Of a stretch of DNA of 64,000 bases, positions 12,540 through 23,330 are shown in pieces. Made by a program: the position numbers and the translations under genes. Each line of letters opens with the position of its first letter. Position 1 is the stretch's first letter. Location of the stretch: contig JAJDNF010000034.1 of assembly GCA_022340805.1 (NCBI GenBank), positions 1-64,000 of the forward strand, written 5' to 3'. Source of the stretch: Chromatiaceae bacterium (GTDB lineage: Bacteria > Pseudomonadota > Gammaproteobacteria > Chromatiales > Chromatiaceae). A model generated the notes under the pieces. The model had not been told where the DNA came from, did no database searches, and saw only the letters and a list, made by a program, of their open reading frames with translations.

Positions 12540-12556
12540 TTGATCTTTTAGGTCAA
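12540..12556. promoter_or_regulatory. dyad in the ilvB / DUF4124 divergent promoter region
   Basis: TTGATCTTTTAGGTCAA is an interrupted dyad (TTGA-N9-TCAA) in an AT-rich patch between divergent genes. Read on the minus strand it contains TTGACC, a plausible -35 for the ilv operon. It could be an operator, for example for a leucine-responsive regulator, but no consensus match is strong enough to name one. Confidence 0.3.
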
Positions 12557-12595
12557 TAGCCGATGTATTGAAAAACCAAGCTGCAAGGACACCGC

Positions 12596-13054
12596 ATGCC
12601 CAGACGCCCCCTCCTGATCCTGCTCGGGCTGGCCACAATCGCGCTCCCGGCCCTGGCCGCCAAGGACTATCACCTTTGGTACGACGAAAACGGCCAGGCG
12701 GTCTATTCCCAGTTCGCTCCGGGCGAAGGCCGCGAAAGTGAGATCGTCAAGCCGCCTCCGCCGCCTGCCGAATCCCCCGAGGTGGCCCAGCAGCGCCTGC
12801 AGCAGCAGCTGCAGAAGTTCGAGGACAACCGCGAAGACCAGGAACTGACAAAGAAAAAGTCTGCCGAGGCTAACAGCGAGGCGCAGCTGGCCAGGCAGCG
12901 CTGCGAGTCGGCAAAGGAAAACCTCAGGGTGCTGAACGGCCCCCCGCGCCAGCTCTATCAGACCCCTGACGGCAAGGTGATCCGCATGGCCGAAGAGGAT
13001 CGGCAGAAAAAACGCGCCGAGATGGAACAGATCATCGCCAAGGACTGCAAATAG
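12596..13054 (+). CDS. DUF4124 domain periplasmic protein
   Basis: 152 residues. A signal peptide (residues 1-21, cleavage after PALA) is followed by a short DUF4124 segment, KDYHLWYDENGQAVYSQFAP, with the typical W-x-D-x-x-G pattern. Then comes a proline patch (PPPPP) and a long Gln/Glu/Lys-rich coiled coil to the end. DUF4124 proteins are common in gammaproteobacteria and their role is unknown. It is transcribed alone, divergent from the ilv operon and convergent with rmuC. Confidence 0.85.
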   Translation: MPRRPLLILLGLATIALPALAAKDYHLWYDENGQAVYSQFAPGEGRESEIVKPPPPPAESPEVAQQRLQQQLQKFEDNREDQELTKKKSAEANSEAQLARQRCESAKENLRVLNGPPRQLYQTPDGKVIRMAEEDRQKKRAEMEQIIAKDCK

Positions 13055-13072
13055 CGCCTGACCGGTCAGGCG
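13055..13072. terminator. perfect palindrome between convergent genes
   Basis: CGCCTGACCGGTCAGGCG is an uninterrupted 18-bp palindrome starting one base after the DUF4124 stop and facing the rmuC stop at 13100. It probably acts as a transcript-end hairpin for one or both genes, though there is no T-tract. Confidence 0.4.
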
Positions 13073-13099
13073 GCGCTGCAGACCAGCCGGGAATGCTGA

Positions 13100-14599
13100 C
13101 TAAGGCGTCGACTCGCCCGGCAGGGCCGCTGGCTCGTCGTCGTCTTCCGGCTCCGGCAATTGCACCTGATCGATGTCCTGGAAGCGCGAGCTGATCTTCT
13201 GCGCCGAGGTATTGACCTGCCTGACGTCGTCGTTTGCCTGCTGAATGTGCACGGCCAATTTGTCCATGCGCTGCCGAAACCGCCCGAAGTCCTCGGACAG
13301 CCTGCGCAGATGATCCTGGATGATGTGCACCTGCTTGCGGGTGGCCTCGTCCTTCAGTACCGCCCTCGCCGTGGTCAGTACCGCCATCAGCGTCGTCGGT
13401 GAGACCAACCACACACGGGCGCGCTGCGCCTCCTCGACCAGATCGGGAAAATGGGCGTGGATCTCGGCGAAGATCGCCTCGGCCGGCAGGAACATCACGG
13501 CACCGTCTGCGGTCTCGCCGGCGATCAGGTATTTGTCCGCTATGTCCTTGATGTGTTTGCGGATATCCAGGCGAAACTGACGCGCGGCGCGGGCCCGGTC
13601 GGTATCCGGCAGATCGTTGTCCAGCATGCGCTGAAAACTCTCCAGCGGAAACTTCGCGTCGATCGCGACGTTGCCGGTGGGTTCCGGCAGAGTCAGCAGA
13701 CAATCGACCCGGGTACCGTTGCTCAGCGTGTGCTGAAAATCAAAGCTGCCCTCTGGCATGACGTTTCGCACCAGGCCGGCCAGCTGCACCTCGCCAAAGG
13801 CGCCGCGTGAACGCTTGTCGGTCAGGACTTCCTGCAGGTTGACCACGCTGGTCGACAGCTCGGTGATGCGCTTCTGCGCCTCGTCGATCCTGGTCAGGTG
13901 CTCGAGCACCCGGGTGAAGGTCTCCGTGGTCTTCTCGAAACCCTCGGCGAGACGCTTCTCGACCTGGCCACTGATCTCCCTGAGGCGGTTGTCGGTGGTC
14001 TGGGTCAGCCCATCCACGCGCTTGCCGAGTTCGTCCGAAGAAGAACGAAACGCCTCGCCGACCTGGCTCGCCATCGCCGCCATGCCGCTGGTCAATGCCT
14101 CCTGCTGTCCCTTCAGCGCATCGCGCTGATGCTGCTCGGAGGCCTCCCGATGCCGGGTCAGCGCCGCCTCGAAAGACTCGCGCAACTGCGCCGACTCGCG
14201 TTGCTGGGCCAGGCGGCCATCCGCGAGGCTGTCCGAGATCGCCTTGCGCTGGGTCTCGAAACGCTCGATCAACTCGGTCTTGAGGGCCGCGGAATCCTGC
14301 AACATCTGCCGCTGCAGCCCGCTCATGCGCTGATCGAGCAGGTCCTGCAGGCGCATCAGCCCGGCGCTCAGGGACTCCTGGACCTGCTGGCGGCTGTGCG
14401 CGACATCGTCGCCGATATCCTCGCGAATCTCGCGCAACAGCGCGCGCTGGTCGCCCAGTTCGTCGCGCAGCCTGTGGCGCAGCCCACGCTGGGCGAACAG
14501 CACCCAGACCAGCAGGAACAGCGCGAGGATCCCGACAACGAGCGTGAGCAGGCCCAGATTGGGCGCCAGGTGAGATAGAAATTTCCCAATCACTTCCAT
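13100..14599 (-). CDS. rmuC: DNA recombination protein RmuC
   Basis: 499 residues. One transmembrane helix (about residues 14-35), a long coiled coil (about 40-240), then the RmuC nuclease-like domain with AIDAKFPLESFQRML and the LLTLPEPTG/GEVQL strands. RmuC limits recombination at inverted repeats. The acidic tail (EPEDDDEPAAL) is probably disordered. ATG 14599 is in frame with the TM helix. Divergent from mtaB. Confidence 0.94.
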   Translation of the reverse strand: MEVIGKFLSHLAPNLGLLTLVVGILALFLLVWVLFAQRGLRHRLRDELGDQRALLREIREDIGDDVAHSRQQVQESLSAGLMRLQDLLDQRMSGLQRQMLQDSAALKTELIERFETQRKAISDSLADGRLAQQRESAQLRESFEAALTRHREASEQHQRDALKGQQEALTSGMAAMASQVGEAFRSSSDELGKRVDGLTQTTDNRLREISGQVEKRLAEGFEKTTETFTRVLEHLTRIDEAQKRITELSTSVVNLQEVLTDKRSRGAFGEVQLAGLVRNVMPEGSFDFQHTLSNGTRVDCLLTLPEPTGNVAIDAKFPLESFQRMLDNDLPDTDRARAARQFRLDIRKHIKDIADKYLIAGETADGAVMFLPAEAIFAEIHAHFPDLVEEAQRARVWLVSPTTLMAVLTTARAVLKDEATRKQVHIIQDHLRRLSEDFGRFRQRMDKLAVHIQQANDDVRQVNTSAQKISSRFQDIDQVQLPEPEDDDEPAALPGESTP

Positions 14600-14673
14600 G
14601 GGTTAGGCGAGACCCCCGGTAGCAGGTAGAATGCGCGGCCTGCGTTGACAGAGCAAGCTAGCACAGATCCACG

Positions 14674-15954
14674 ATGCGCGTTTTCCTGCAAACCCTGGGC
14701 TGCCGACTGAACGAGGCCGAACTCGAGGGCTGGTCGCGCGACTGCCGCGAGCGCGGTTTCACGGTGACCCGGGACGCCGAACAGGCAGACCTAGTGGTGG
14801 TGAACACCTGCGCGGTCACCGGCGAGTCGGTGCGCAAATCGCGTCAGCTGATCCGGCGCGCACAGCGCGCCAACCCGCGGGCCAAGCTGGTGGTCAGCGG
14901 CTGTTATGCCTCGCTGTCGCCCACCCAGGCGGCTGGCGAGTTCGGCGTGGACCTGATAGTGCCCAACTCGGACAAGGACCGCCTGATCAGCATCGCCGCG
15001 GAGCGGCTCGATCTGCCGGTCATGCCGGAGACCGCCACCGCGCCGGGCGAGAACGCATTGCTCGCGCGCGGGCGCCACCGCGCCTTCGTCAAGGTCCAGG
15101 ATGGCTGCCGCTACCGCTGTACCTTTTGCATCGTGACCAAGGCACGCGGCGACGAGCGCAGCCGGCCCGTGGCGGAGGTGGTCGACGAGGTCAATCGCGT
15201 GCATGCGGACGGGGTGCAGGAGATCGTGCTGGCCGGGGTCCACCTCGGCGGCTACGGCAGCGACGTCAACAGCGATCTCAGGGCGCTGGTCGAGACAGTG
15301 CTGGCCGGGACGTCGATACCCAGGGTGCGGCTCGGCTCCCTGGAGCCCTGGGAACTGCCGGACGGCTTCTGGTCGCTGTTCGACGACCCGCGGCTGATGC
15401 CGCACCTGCATCTGCCCATCCAGAGCGGCGCCGACAGCGTGCTGCGGCGCATGTCACGCCGCTGCCGGACCAACGAATTCCGCGACCTGGTCGAGCAGGC
15501 CCGGCAGGCCGTCGACGGCTTCAATGTCACCACCGACATCATTGTCGGCTTCCCCGGCGAGACCGACGAGGAGTGGCGGCAGAGCCTGCGTTTTGCCGAA
15601 CAGATGGCGTTCGGCCACATCCATATCTTTGCCTATTCAGCGCGCGCCGGGACCAAGGCCGCCGCGCTGCCGGACCAGCTGTCGCGCGACACCAAGCGCG
15701 AGCGCAGCCGGCGACTGCACGAAGTGGCCCGCCAGGGCTGCCGGCAGGCACTGGAGCGGGCCGTCGGCCGGGAGTTCCTCGTGCTGGTCGAGGGTCGCGG
15801 CGGCGATGCCGGTAGCTGGTCGGGCTACACGCCCAACTATCTGCGTGTCGAGTTCGCCGACAGCGCCGGCCGCGATCTGGAGAACCGTATTGTACGGGTG
15901 CGAGTGCGGGGGATTTCCGACGACGGCGAGCGCCTGATCGCGGTCCCGGCCTGA
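14674..15954 (+). CDS. mtaB: tRNA t6A37 methylthiotransferase
   Basis: 426 residues with the three methylthiotransferase domains: the N-terminal UPF0004 domain with TLGCRLNEAE, C45-type NTCAVTG and SGCYA; the radical-SAM domain with CRYRCTFC (CxxxCxxC); and a C-terminal TRAM domain. The CRYRC form and overall length match MtaB, which makes ms2t6A in tRNAs, rather than MiaB or RimO. Stand-alone gene between rmuC and xthA. Confidence 0.95.
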   Translation: MRVFLQTLGCRLNEAELEGWSRDCRERGFTVTRDAEQADLVVVNTCAVTGESVRKSRQLIRRAQRANPRAKLVVSGCYASLSPTQAAGEFGVDLIVPNSDKDRLISIAAERLDLPVMPETATAPGENALLARGRHRAFVKVQDGCRYRCTFCIVTKARGDERSRPVAEVVDEVNRVHADGVQEIVLAGVHLGGYGSDVNSDLRALVETVLAGTSIPRVRLGSLEPWELPDGFWSLFDDPRLMPHLHLPIQSGADSVLRRMSRRCRTNEFRDLVEQARQAVDGFNVTTDIIVGFPGETDEEWRQSLRFAEQMAFGHIHIFAYSARAGTKAAALPDQLSRDTKRERSRRLHEVARQGCRQALERAVGREFLVLVEGRGGDAGSWSGYTPNYLRVEFADSAGRDLENRIVRVRVRGISDDGERLIAVPA

Positions 15955-16028
15955 TTCGCGCACTGTCCGTTGCTGACGGATTTACCTGGTTACCACCGCG
16001 CCCGCCGCCCGTTTCCTGTGAAAACTCT

Positions 16029-16841
16029 TCAGTCGAAATCGACCCAGATCGGGCAGTGATCCGAGGGCCTGTCCATCGCGCGGATATCGTAGGCGATGCC
16101 CGCGTCGCGGATGCGTGACTGCAGGCCGACCGTGGCCAGCGCCAGGTCGATGCGCAGGCCGCGCTTTGGCTCGCGCTCGAAGCCCTTGCTGCGATAGTCG
16201 AACCAACTGAAGCGATCGTCCACCTCCGGGAAGCGGTTGCGAAAGGTGTCGCACAGGCCCCAAGCGAGCAGCCGCGCGAGCCACTCGCGCTCCTCGGGCA
16301 GGAAGCTGCACTTGCCATCACGCAGCCAGCGCCTGGCGTTGTCCGCCCCGATCCCGATGTCTCCATCACCCGGCGCCACGTTCATATCGCCGAGCACGAC
16401 CAGGTCCTGGGCCGGTGAATAGCGCTGCTTGAGCAGTTCGGTCAGCTGGGCATAGAAAGCCTGCTTATGCGGGAACTTGACCGGGTGATCGCGGCTCTCA
16501 CCCTGTGGGAAATAGCCATTGAGCACGACCAGCTGGCGCTCGCCGAGCTGATAGGTGGCAGCGATCAGGCGGCGCTGGGCCTGGTCATCCTCGTTCGGAA
16601 AGCCGTACTCGACCGACAGCGGCGCCGATTTGGACAGCAGCGCAACACCGTAATGACCCTTTTGGCCGTAGAAAGCCACGTGGTAGCCGAGACCCTCGAT
16701 CATCTCACGCGGAAACTCGGCATCCTGAACCTTGGTCTCCTGCAGGCCGATGATGTCCGGATCATATTGCTGCCTGAGGGCCTCGAGCTGGTGCGGACGA
16801 GCCCGCACGCCATTGATATTGAACGAGACGACGCGCGTCAT
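16029..16841 (-). CDS. xthA: exodeoxyribonuclease III
   Basis: 270 residues from ATG 16841, matching E. coli XthA in size. It has the exonuclease-endonuclease-phosphatase fold motifs FNINGVRARPHQ, LQETKVQD, LNGYFPQGE, LGDMNVAPGD and the C-terminal PSDHCPIWVDFD. It is an AP endonuclease and 3' exonuclease in base-excision repair. The ATG overlaps the stop of the small upstream gene as ATGA. A longer in-frame start at 16916 would extend into that gene and is rejected. Confidence 0.95.
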   Translation of the reverse strand: MTRVVSFNINGVRARPHQLEALRQQYDPDIIGLQETKVQDAEFPREMIEGLGYHVAFYGQKGHYGVALLSKSAPLSVEYGFPNEDDQAQRRLIAATYQLGERQLVVLNGYFPQGESRDHPVKFPHKQAFYAQLTELLKQRYSPAQDLVVLGDMNVAPGDGDIGIGADNARRWLRDGKCSFLPEEREWLARLLAWGLCDTFRNRFPEVDDRFSWFDYRSKGFEREPKRGLRIDLALATVGLQSRIRDAGIAYDIRAMDRPSDHCPIWVDFD

Positions 16842-17158
16842 GCTGCTGGATCCCCTGTGACTTCGTAGGTTTCGCGGCTGCCCATGGACTCGCCGTGCCG
16901 GTAGGCCCGGCCCCAAGGCGTCCCCAGGTGACCGGTGACCACCGCGGCGGCGTCCGGCACCCGCGTACCGAGCCGCCCGCGTTGCTGCAGCTGTTGCAGG
17001 GACAGCACGATGCCGTTGGCATAGCCGCGGTTGTACCAGAGCTGCTGCTCGCCGGGCTGATCCAGATATCCGGCGGTCTCTCCGCGCAGCCGATCGATCA
17101 GGTCGGGCAACTGACTCAACAGCGCTTCAGGCAGCTCAGGCATAGTAAAATGCTTCAT
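16838..17158 (-). CDS. conserved small protein coupled to xthA
   Basis: 106 residues with no domain I recognise. The middle contains LWYNRGYANGIVLSLQQLQQ, likely amphipathic helix; there is no signal peptide or membrane segment. Start ATG 17158, or ATG 17143 five codons in. Its stop overlaps the xthA ATG by four bases (ATGA), which supports real translation and co-expression with a repair nuclease. Function unknown. Confidence 0.65.
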   Translation of the reverse strand: MKHFTMPELPEALLSQLPDLIDRLRGETAGYLDQPGEQQLWYNRGYANGIVLSLQQLQQRGRLGTRVPDAAAVVTGHLGTPWGRAYRHGESMGSRETYEVTGDPAA

Positions 17159-17224
17159 ACTTTGGGTGATGCGAGAGACTAGCAGCTGCCCGCCATTCCA
17201 TCCAACCGCAGTGAAATTGAAACG

Positions 17225-17542
17225 ATGGCTATCAACCTCAAAGACGTGGGCGGGCTGCGACTGGCCCTGCTCGCATTCAGCGTGGCCACCCTGCCCCTGG
17301 TGTTGTTCGCCGACATGGCTCCGCAGGGGATCGGTGTGATGACGAGCTATATCGTCCCGGCCCTAGTCGTGATGTTTTTCTTCGTGCTGTTGCTCGACGC
17401 ATTGATGAACCGGGTGTTCATGATCGAGCAACCCCCGGAGGTACGGGAAGTCAAGCGCACACGCATGTGGCTGGATCTTGCCGCCGCCGCGGGCCTGCTG
17501 ATCGTATGGGGCACGTACTTCCGGACCCTGATGCAGGGCTGA
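17225..17542 (+). CDS. small inner-membrane protein, three TM helices
   Basis: 105 residues with hydrophobic segments at about 12-30, 38-61 and 83-101 and a charged loop (EVREVKRTRMW) between the second and third. No family recognised. Starts 66 bp from the divergent xthA-linked gene and ends 24 bp from the convergent phoU stop, so it is a monocistronic unit. Confidence 0.65.
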   Translation: MAINLKDVGGLRLALLAFSVATLPLVLFADMAPQGIGVMTSYIVPALVVMFFFVLLLDALMNRVFMIEQPPEVREVKRTRMWLDLAAAAGLLIVWGTYFRTLMQG

Positions 17543-17566
17543 CAGGCGCGGCCGCTCGATGCGGGA

Positions 17567-18310
17567 TCAGCTGGCGGCCAGGCTGGCGATGTTGACGTGG
17601 CGCACGTCCTTGCCGGTGACCGAATAGATCACGTTGCGCGCGATGCTGCAGGCATGGTCGCCGATCCGCTCCATGGACTTGATGCCGAGCGTCGCGTCGA
17701 TCACCCAACGGATATTGCGCGGGTCTTCCATCAGGTAGGTGGCGAGCCGACGAACGGCCCCCTCGAACAGCTCATTCAGTTCCTTGCAGTCGAAGGCGAC
17801 CTGAACCGCCAGCTGAACATCCTCATCCGCGATCGCCTTGAGGCTGCGCTCCAGCAGCGCCACCGCAGGCACCGTGATCCGCCGGACATCTTCGAAGATC
17901 ACACAATCGCGCACCGACGGCTGGTACTCGTACATGGCCTCGGCAACATCGGCCATTCGCACCGCCTCGCCCGCGATGCGCTCGAGATCATATACAGCGC
18001 GCGCGAGGGTCAGCACGAAACGCAGATCGCGTGCTACCGGTTGATGGATGGCGTACAGCCGGGCATTCGCCTCCAGCGCATCCATGTCCAGGTCGCGGAT
18101 CCGACGGTGGTCGTGGATCACCTTGCGCGCCTTGACCACGTCGCAGGTGGACAGCGCCTCGCTTGCCAGAACGACCTGCGCGACGATTCGTTGCCCCATG
18201 TCGAGCACCAGGCCGCGAAAATAACCCAGATCGCCGTCGAAACGCGACAGTATGTGGCGATCCACAGCCTTTGTACCGTCCTCCTGCACCACCTTTGCAG
18301 CGCGCCCCAA
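17567..18310 (-). CDS. phoU: phosphate signalling protein PhoU
   Basis: About 247 residues with the two three-helix PhoU repeats, including ERIGDHACSIARN near the C-terminus (the metal-binding E/DxxxD signature) and the matching ERIAGEAVRMAD in the first repeat. PhoU links the Pst transporter to PhoR and prevents phosphate over-accumulation. The start is uncertain: the TTG at 18310 directly follows the pstB stop, and GTG codons at 18292, 18289 and 18265 are possible; family alignment favours the last. Confidence 0.93.
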   Translation of the reverse strand: MGRAAKVVQEDGTKAVDRHILSRFDGDLGYFRGLVLDMGQRIVAQVVLASEALSTCDVVKARKVIHDHRRIRDLDMDALEANARLYAIHQPVARDLRFVLTLARAVYDLERIAGEAVRMADVAEAMYEYQPSVRDCVIFEDVRRITVPAVALLERSLKAIADEDVQLAVQVAFDCKELNELFEGAVRRLATYLMEDPRNIRWVIDATLGIKSMERIGDHACSIARNVIYSVTGKDVRHVNIASLAAS

Positions 18311-19186
<876 letters not shown>

Positions 19187-19212
19187 ATCATTTTCCTCGT
19201 CTCGCACCGCCA

Positions 19213-20511
19213 TCACCACCGACGCTCAAAGCGTCGCCGCATGATCACGGCAAAGGTATTCATCGCTATCAGGAAGGCCAGCAGCACCAGGATGGCCGCC
19301 GAGGTCCGTTCGACAAAGGCGCGCTCCGGGCTGTCGGCCCACAGGTAGACCTGCACCGGCAGCACCGTGGACGGATCCAGCGGCCCGCCCGGGATATCGA
19401 CGATGAAGGCGACCATACCGATCATCAGCAATGGTGCCGTCTCGCCGAGCGCCTGTGCCATGCCGATGATGGTCCCGGTCAACATGCCGGGCATGGCCAG
19501 CGGCAACACATGGTGAAACACGGTCTGCATCTTGGATGCACCGACGCCGAGCGCGGCCTCGCGGATCGACGGCGGGACCGATTTGAGCGACGCGCGTGCC
19601 GCGATGATGATGGTCGGCAGGGTCATCAGCGTGAGTACCAGACCGCCGACCAGCGGCGCCGAGCGCGGCAGGCCGAACAGGTTGATGAACATCGCCAGGC
19701 CAAGCAGACCGAACACGATCGACGGAACGGCCGCCAGGTTGTTGATGTTGACCTCGATAAGGTCGGTCCAGCGGTTCTTTGGCGCGAATTCCTCCAGATA
19801 TACCGCCGCTGCCACGCCGATCGGGAACGACAGCAGCAACGTCACCAGCAGTGTGTAGAAGGAGCCCGCGGCGGCCCCACCGATGCCGGCGAGTTCCGGT
19901 TCGCGCGAGTCACCGTTGGTGAAGAAACGCGTGTTGAACTTCTTCTTGACGACCCCGTCTGCCTCAAGCTTGCTGATCCAGCCGATCATCTGGTCGTTGA
20001 CACGTCGGTCGGCGGCCGGGGCATTGCGGTCGATATTGCCCTTGACCACCATATCGACATCGTCATCTGCGACCAGATCCACGACCTGGCGGGTGCCGAT
20101 CAACCCGGGCTCCTTCATGACCATCTTCGACAACTGGTATGGCGCACCGCTGCTCAGCATCGAATACAGCGCGCGCTTGTCGCCGCGCGAGGTGACCTCG
20201 GGAAACAATTTGGCCAGGGGCTCACGTGCGATCTTGCGGAAGTCGGCGCGCGCGATCTCGGCCATGTCGCGTTTGCCGTCCGGATCGATCACCGCGGGGT
20301 CGAAGTACACCTCAAGCGCGATGTGGGTCTGCACGAAGGCGGTGTAGCCTTTGCTGACGATATCGAAAAACAGCAGCGTGACGAACAGCAGCCCGAGCAA
20401 GACGGCACCGAGCCCCATCAGCTTAAAACGACGCTCGCGCGCATAGCGTCGCTTCAGCGAGGCCTCGACGATATCTATGGTACGCGCAGTACTCTTGTCA
20501 GGTTCGCTCAT
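19213..20511 (-). CDS. pstA: phosphate ABC transporter permease PstA
   Basis: 432 residues, longer than the roughly 300 of E. coli PstA. A first TM helix (about 32-52) is followed by a large periplasmic region of about 150 residues. Then come the core permease helices with the EAA motif [21 protein letters not shown]. This long form is common in marine and purple sulfur gammaproteobacteria. It forms the channel with PstC. Six bases separate it from pstC. Confidence 0.93.
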   Translation of the reverse strand: MSEPDKSTARTIDIVEASLKRRYARERRFKLMGLGAVLLGLLFVTLLFFDIVSKGYTAFVQTHIALEVYFDPAVIDPDGKRDMAEIARADFRKIAREPLAKLFPEVTSRGDKRALYSMLSSGAPYQLSKMVMKEPGLIGTRQVVDLVADDDVDMVVKGNIDRNAPAADRRVNDQMIGWISKLEADGVVKKKFNTRFFTNGDSREPELAGIGGAAAGSFYTLLVTLLLSFPIGVAAAVYLEEFAPKNRWTDLIEVNINNLAAVPSIVFGLLGLAMFINLFGLPRSAPLVGGLVLTLMTLPTIIIAARASLKSVPPSIREAALGVGASKMQTVFHHVLPLAMPGMLTGTIIGMAQALGETAPLLMIGMVAFIVDIPGGPLDPSTVLPVQVYLWADSPERAFVERTSAAILVLLAFLIAMNTFAVIMRRRFERRW

Positions 20512-20517
20512 GATGTA

Positions 20518-21906
20518 TCACTCATACTGCTCGCGGTACTTGCGCACGATGTGCAAGGCCACGATGTTCAAACCCAGGGTAACCACAAACAGCAGCAGAC
20601 CCAGCGCAAATGCCGCCAGGGTCTTGGCACTGTCGAATTCCTGGTCACCAACTAGCAGGGTCACGATCTGCACCGTCACGGTGGTTACGCTCTCGAGCGG
20701 ATTCGCCGTGAGATTGGCACTCAGGCCGGCTGCCATCACCACAATCATGGTCTCGCCGATCGCACGCGACGCCGCCAACAGGACGCCACCCATGATGCCG
20801 GGCAGGGCTGCCGGCAGCACCACGCGGCGGATGGTCTCCGAACGGGTCGCGCCGAGCGCATAAGAGGCGTCGCGCAGCGACTGTGGGACCGCGTTGATGA
20901 CATCGTCGGACAGGGAGGACACGAACGGGATGATCATGACCCCCATGACCAGGCCCGCGGCCAGCGCGCTCTCCGAGGAGACCACAAGTCCGACTGACTC
21001 GCCCAGATTGCGTATCGCCGGGGCCAGGGTCAGCGCGGCAAAAAATCCGTATACAACAGTCGGGACACCGGCGAGCACCTCCAGCACGGGCTTGGCATAT
21101 GAGCGCAGTTTCGGCCCGGCGTAATCGGCCAGATAGATCGCCGACATCAGGCCGATCGGAACCGCCACCAACAACGCAATAAATGACACCAGCAGGGTGC
21201 CGGCAAACAGCGGCACGGCGCCGAACGCGCCGCTCGCGCCGACCTGGTCGGCGCGCAATGCGATCTGCGGGCTCCACTCCAGGCCGAACAGGAAATCTGT
21301 CAGCGGTATCTTATGGAAAAACCGGAAAGACTCGAACAGCACCGAAAGCACGATGCCGACGGTGGTCAATATTGCGATCAATGAGCTGGCGATCAACAAG
21401 CCGTTGACGATGAACTCCACCCGGTTGCGCGCGCGCATCTTCGGGCCGATCGCCCGCCAGGCGAGCGCTCCTGCCGCCAGAGCGATACTCAGGACGACAA
21501 CGCCCAGTGCCATCCGCCCAACGGAACGCAGCTCATTGAGATGATCGGCAGCGCGCTGCATGGTCTCGTCGACATGGGCGGACACGATATTGCCACTGGC
21601 CAGGTTTTTGATGTCGTTGACCAGAAGACCGAGCCGCCCCGGATCGGTATCGCGCATCTCTGCTGGCAGTCCATCGACCACCAGGGTGGTGATGATCGAC
21701 CCCTCGAAGGACAACCATAGACCCGCCACCAGCAGCGCGGGCAGTCCGGCCCACAATGCCGTGTAAAAACCATAGTAGGCTGGCAGGGAGTGCAGATTCT
21801 TGACCCCGCTCCTGCCACCCACGACAGTCAGGGAACGACGCCTGCCCAGGTAGAAGGCGAACGCCATCAGCGTGAGTAGGGCCATGATCAAAACAGAAAT
21901 ATGCAT
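20518..21906 (-). CDS. pstC: phosphate ABC transporter permease PstC
   Basis: 462 residues, again an extended version: an N-terminal TM helix, a periplasmic domain, then six or so core helices with the EAA loop RDASYALGATRSETIRRVVLP. Partner of PstA in the membrane channel. Preceded by pstS after 90 bp. Confidence 0.93.
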   Translation of the reverse strand: MHISVLIMALLTLMAFAFYLGRRRSLTVVGGRSGVKNLHSLPAYYGFYTALWAGLPALLVAGLWLSFEGSIITTLVVDGLPAEMRDTDPGRLGLLVNDIKNLASGNIVSAHVDETMQRAADHLNELRSVGRMALGVVVLSIALAAGALAWRAIGPKMRARNRVEFIVNGLLIASSLIAILTTVGIVLSVLFESFRFFHKIPLTDFLFGLEWSPQIALRADQVGASGAFGAVPLFAGTLLVSFIALLVAVPIGLMSAIYLADYAGPKLRSYAKPVLEVLAGVPTVVYGFFAALTLAPAIRNLGESVGLVVSSESALAAGLVMGVMIIPFVSSLSDDVINAVPQSLRDASYALGATRSETIRRVVLPAALPGIMGGVLLAASRAIGETMIVVMAAGLSANLTANPLESVTTVTVQIVTLLVGDQEFDSAKTLAAFALGLLLFVVTLGLNIVALHIVRKYREQYE

Positions 21907-21996
21907 CGTCGCTACCGCGTCATCACGAAAACAGGACGGCGGCGCACCGAGGTGGCGCCGCCGTCACGGCTATCTACCGGGTATCAGGCCGGGAGA

Positions 21997-23058
21997 TTAG
22001 AGCGCACCCATCGGGGTCATCGCCTTCGCATCGTGGGCGAACTGCTTGCGCTCGGCCTCCGGCATCGGGATCAAACCCTTTTCGGAAAGGTAGCCTTCCG
22101 CGCCCCAGGCCTTGTCCGAGGTGAACTCGGCGAGGTAATCGGCGATGCCGGGCACCGCACCCACATGCGCCTTCTTCACGTAGAAGAACAGCGGACGCGA
22201 GACCGGGTAGCTGCCATCCGCGATGGCGTCGAAGGTCGGGGTGACGCCGTCGATCTTCGAGCCCTGGATCTTGTCGCCATTCTGGTCAAGGAAACTGAAG
22301 CCGAAGATACCCAGTGCATTCGGGTTGGCCTCGATCTTCTGTACGATCAGGTTGTCGTTCTCACCGGCCTCGATGTAGGCACCGTCTTCACGAATACCCA
22401 TGCATGCGGCCTGGAAGGCCTTCTTGTCGGTCTTCTTCATCGCCTTGATGAAGCCGAATTCCTGGCAACCGTGCTCCATGACCAGTTCGCCGAACGCGTC
22501 GCGGGTACCGGATGTCGGGGGTGGGCCCAGCACCTCGATCTTGGTCGCCGGCAGGCTGGCATTCACGTCTTTCCAGGTCTTGTAGGGGTTCGGCACCAGA
22601 TTGTCGCCGCCTTGCGGGTTCGGCACATCCTTGGCGAGGGCCAGGTACAGGTCCTTGCGGCTGAGGTCCATCTGCGGCGCGGCCTTGGTATTGGCGACCG
22701 CGATGCCGTCATAGCCAATCTTGACCTCGACGATCTCTTTAACGCCATTCTTGGCGCACAGTTCCTGCTCGGACTTCTTAATCCGACGCGAGGCGTTGGT
22801 GATGTCCGGGTGCTCCACACCGACACCGGCGCAGAACAGTTTCAGGCCACCGCCCGAACCGGTCGATTCGATCTTCGGGGTCTTGAACTTGGTGGTCTTG
22901 CCGAACTGCTCCGCCACCACGGTGGCAAACGGGTACACAGTCGAGGAACCCACGATGCTGATGTAGTCACGAGCAGCGGCCGCGTGGGCGGTGCCGGACA
23001 CGATCGCAGCGGAAAGCGCCGCCACTACCAAAGTCTTTTTAAACACAGAAGCCTCCAT
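21997..23058 (-). CDS. pstS: phosphate-binding periplasmic protein PstS
   Basis: 353 residues from ATG 23058. A signal peptide (KKTLVVAALSAAIVSGTAHA) precedes the PBP-like domain. The phosphate-binding motifs are present: IVGSSTVYPF, ESTGSGGG and PTSGTRDAF. It captures phosphate in the periplasm and hands it to PstCA. The upstream in-frame extension to 23214 has no signal-sequence character and is rejected. The 270 bp upstream should hold a Pho-regulated promoter; only one CTGTCAC half-site is visible near 23163, too weak to call. Confidence 0.95.
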   Translation of the reverse strand: MEASVFKKTLVVAALSAAIVSGTAHAAAARDYISIVGSSTVYPFATVVAEQFGKTTKFKTPKIESTGSGGGLKLFCAGVGVEHPDITNASRRIKKSEQELCAKNGVKEIVEVKIGYDGIAVANTKAAPQMDLSRKDLYLALAKDVPNPQGGDNLVPNPYKTWKDVNASLPATKIEVLGPPPTSGTRDAFGELVMEHGCQEFGFIKAMKKTDKKAFQAACMGIREDGAYIEAGENDNLIVQKIEANPNALGIFGFSFLDQNGDKIQGSKIDGVTPTFDAIADGSYPVSRPLFFYVKKAHVGAVPGIADYLAEFTSDKAWGAEGYLSEKGLIPMPEAERKQFAHDAKAMTPMGAL

Positions 23059-23330
23059 TGGGCAGATTCGGTTCGTTGTCGAGCCACCTCCGCCGTGGCC
23101 CGGCCTCACTTGGAATTTCAGCAAACACTGAAGTTCGGGCAGCATTCTGTATGCGCAATGTGACAGGTTCGTGTCGTTTGCGGACGAGTTCGATGAACGA
23201 ATGTCAGGAATCACCCGCCGGGCGCCCCTTATCCATTTGTTTTAATTGATTATTGCGACTTCTGGCCGGAACCGGGCCCTGACCTGCGGCTGCAACGACC
23301 GGTAGAACGCAGACACGCAAGGACGGCTGA

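Noticed and set aside
23140-23200. possible Pho box before pstS
   Set aside because: Only one CTGTCAC half-site is seen; the neighbouring 11-bp-spaced units match poorly.
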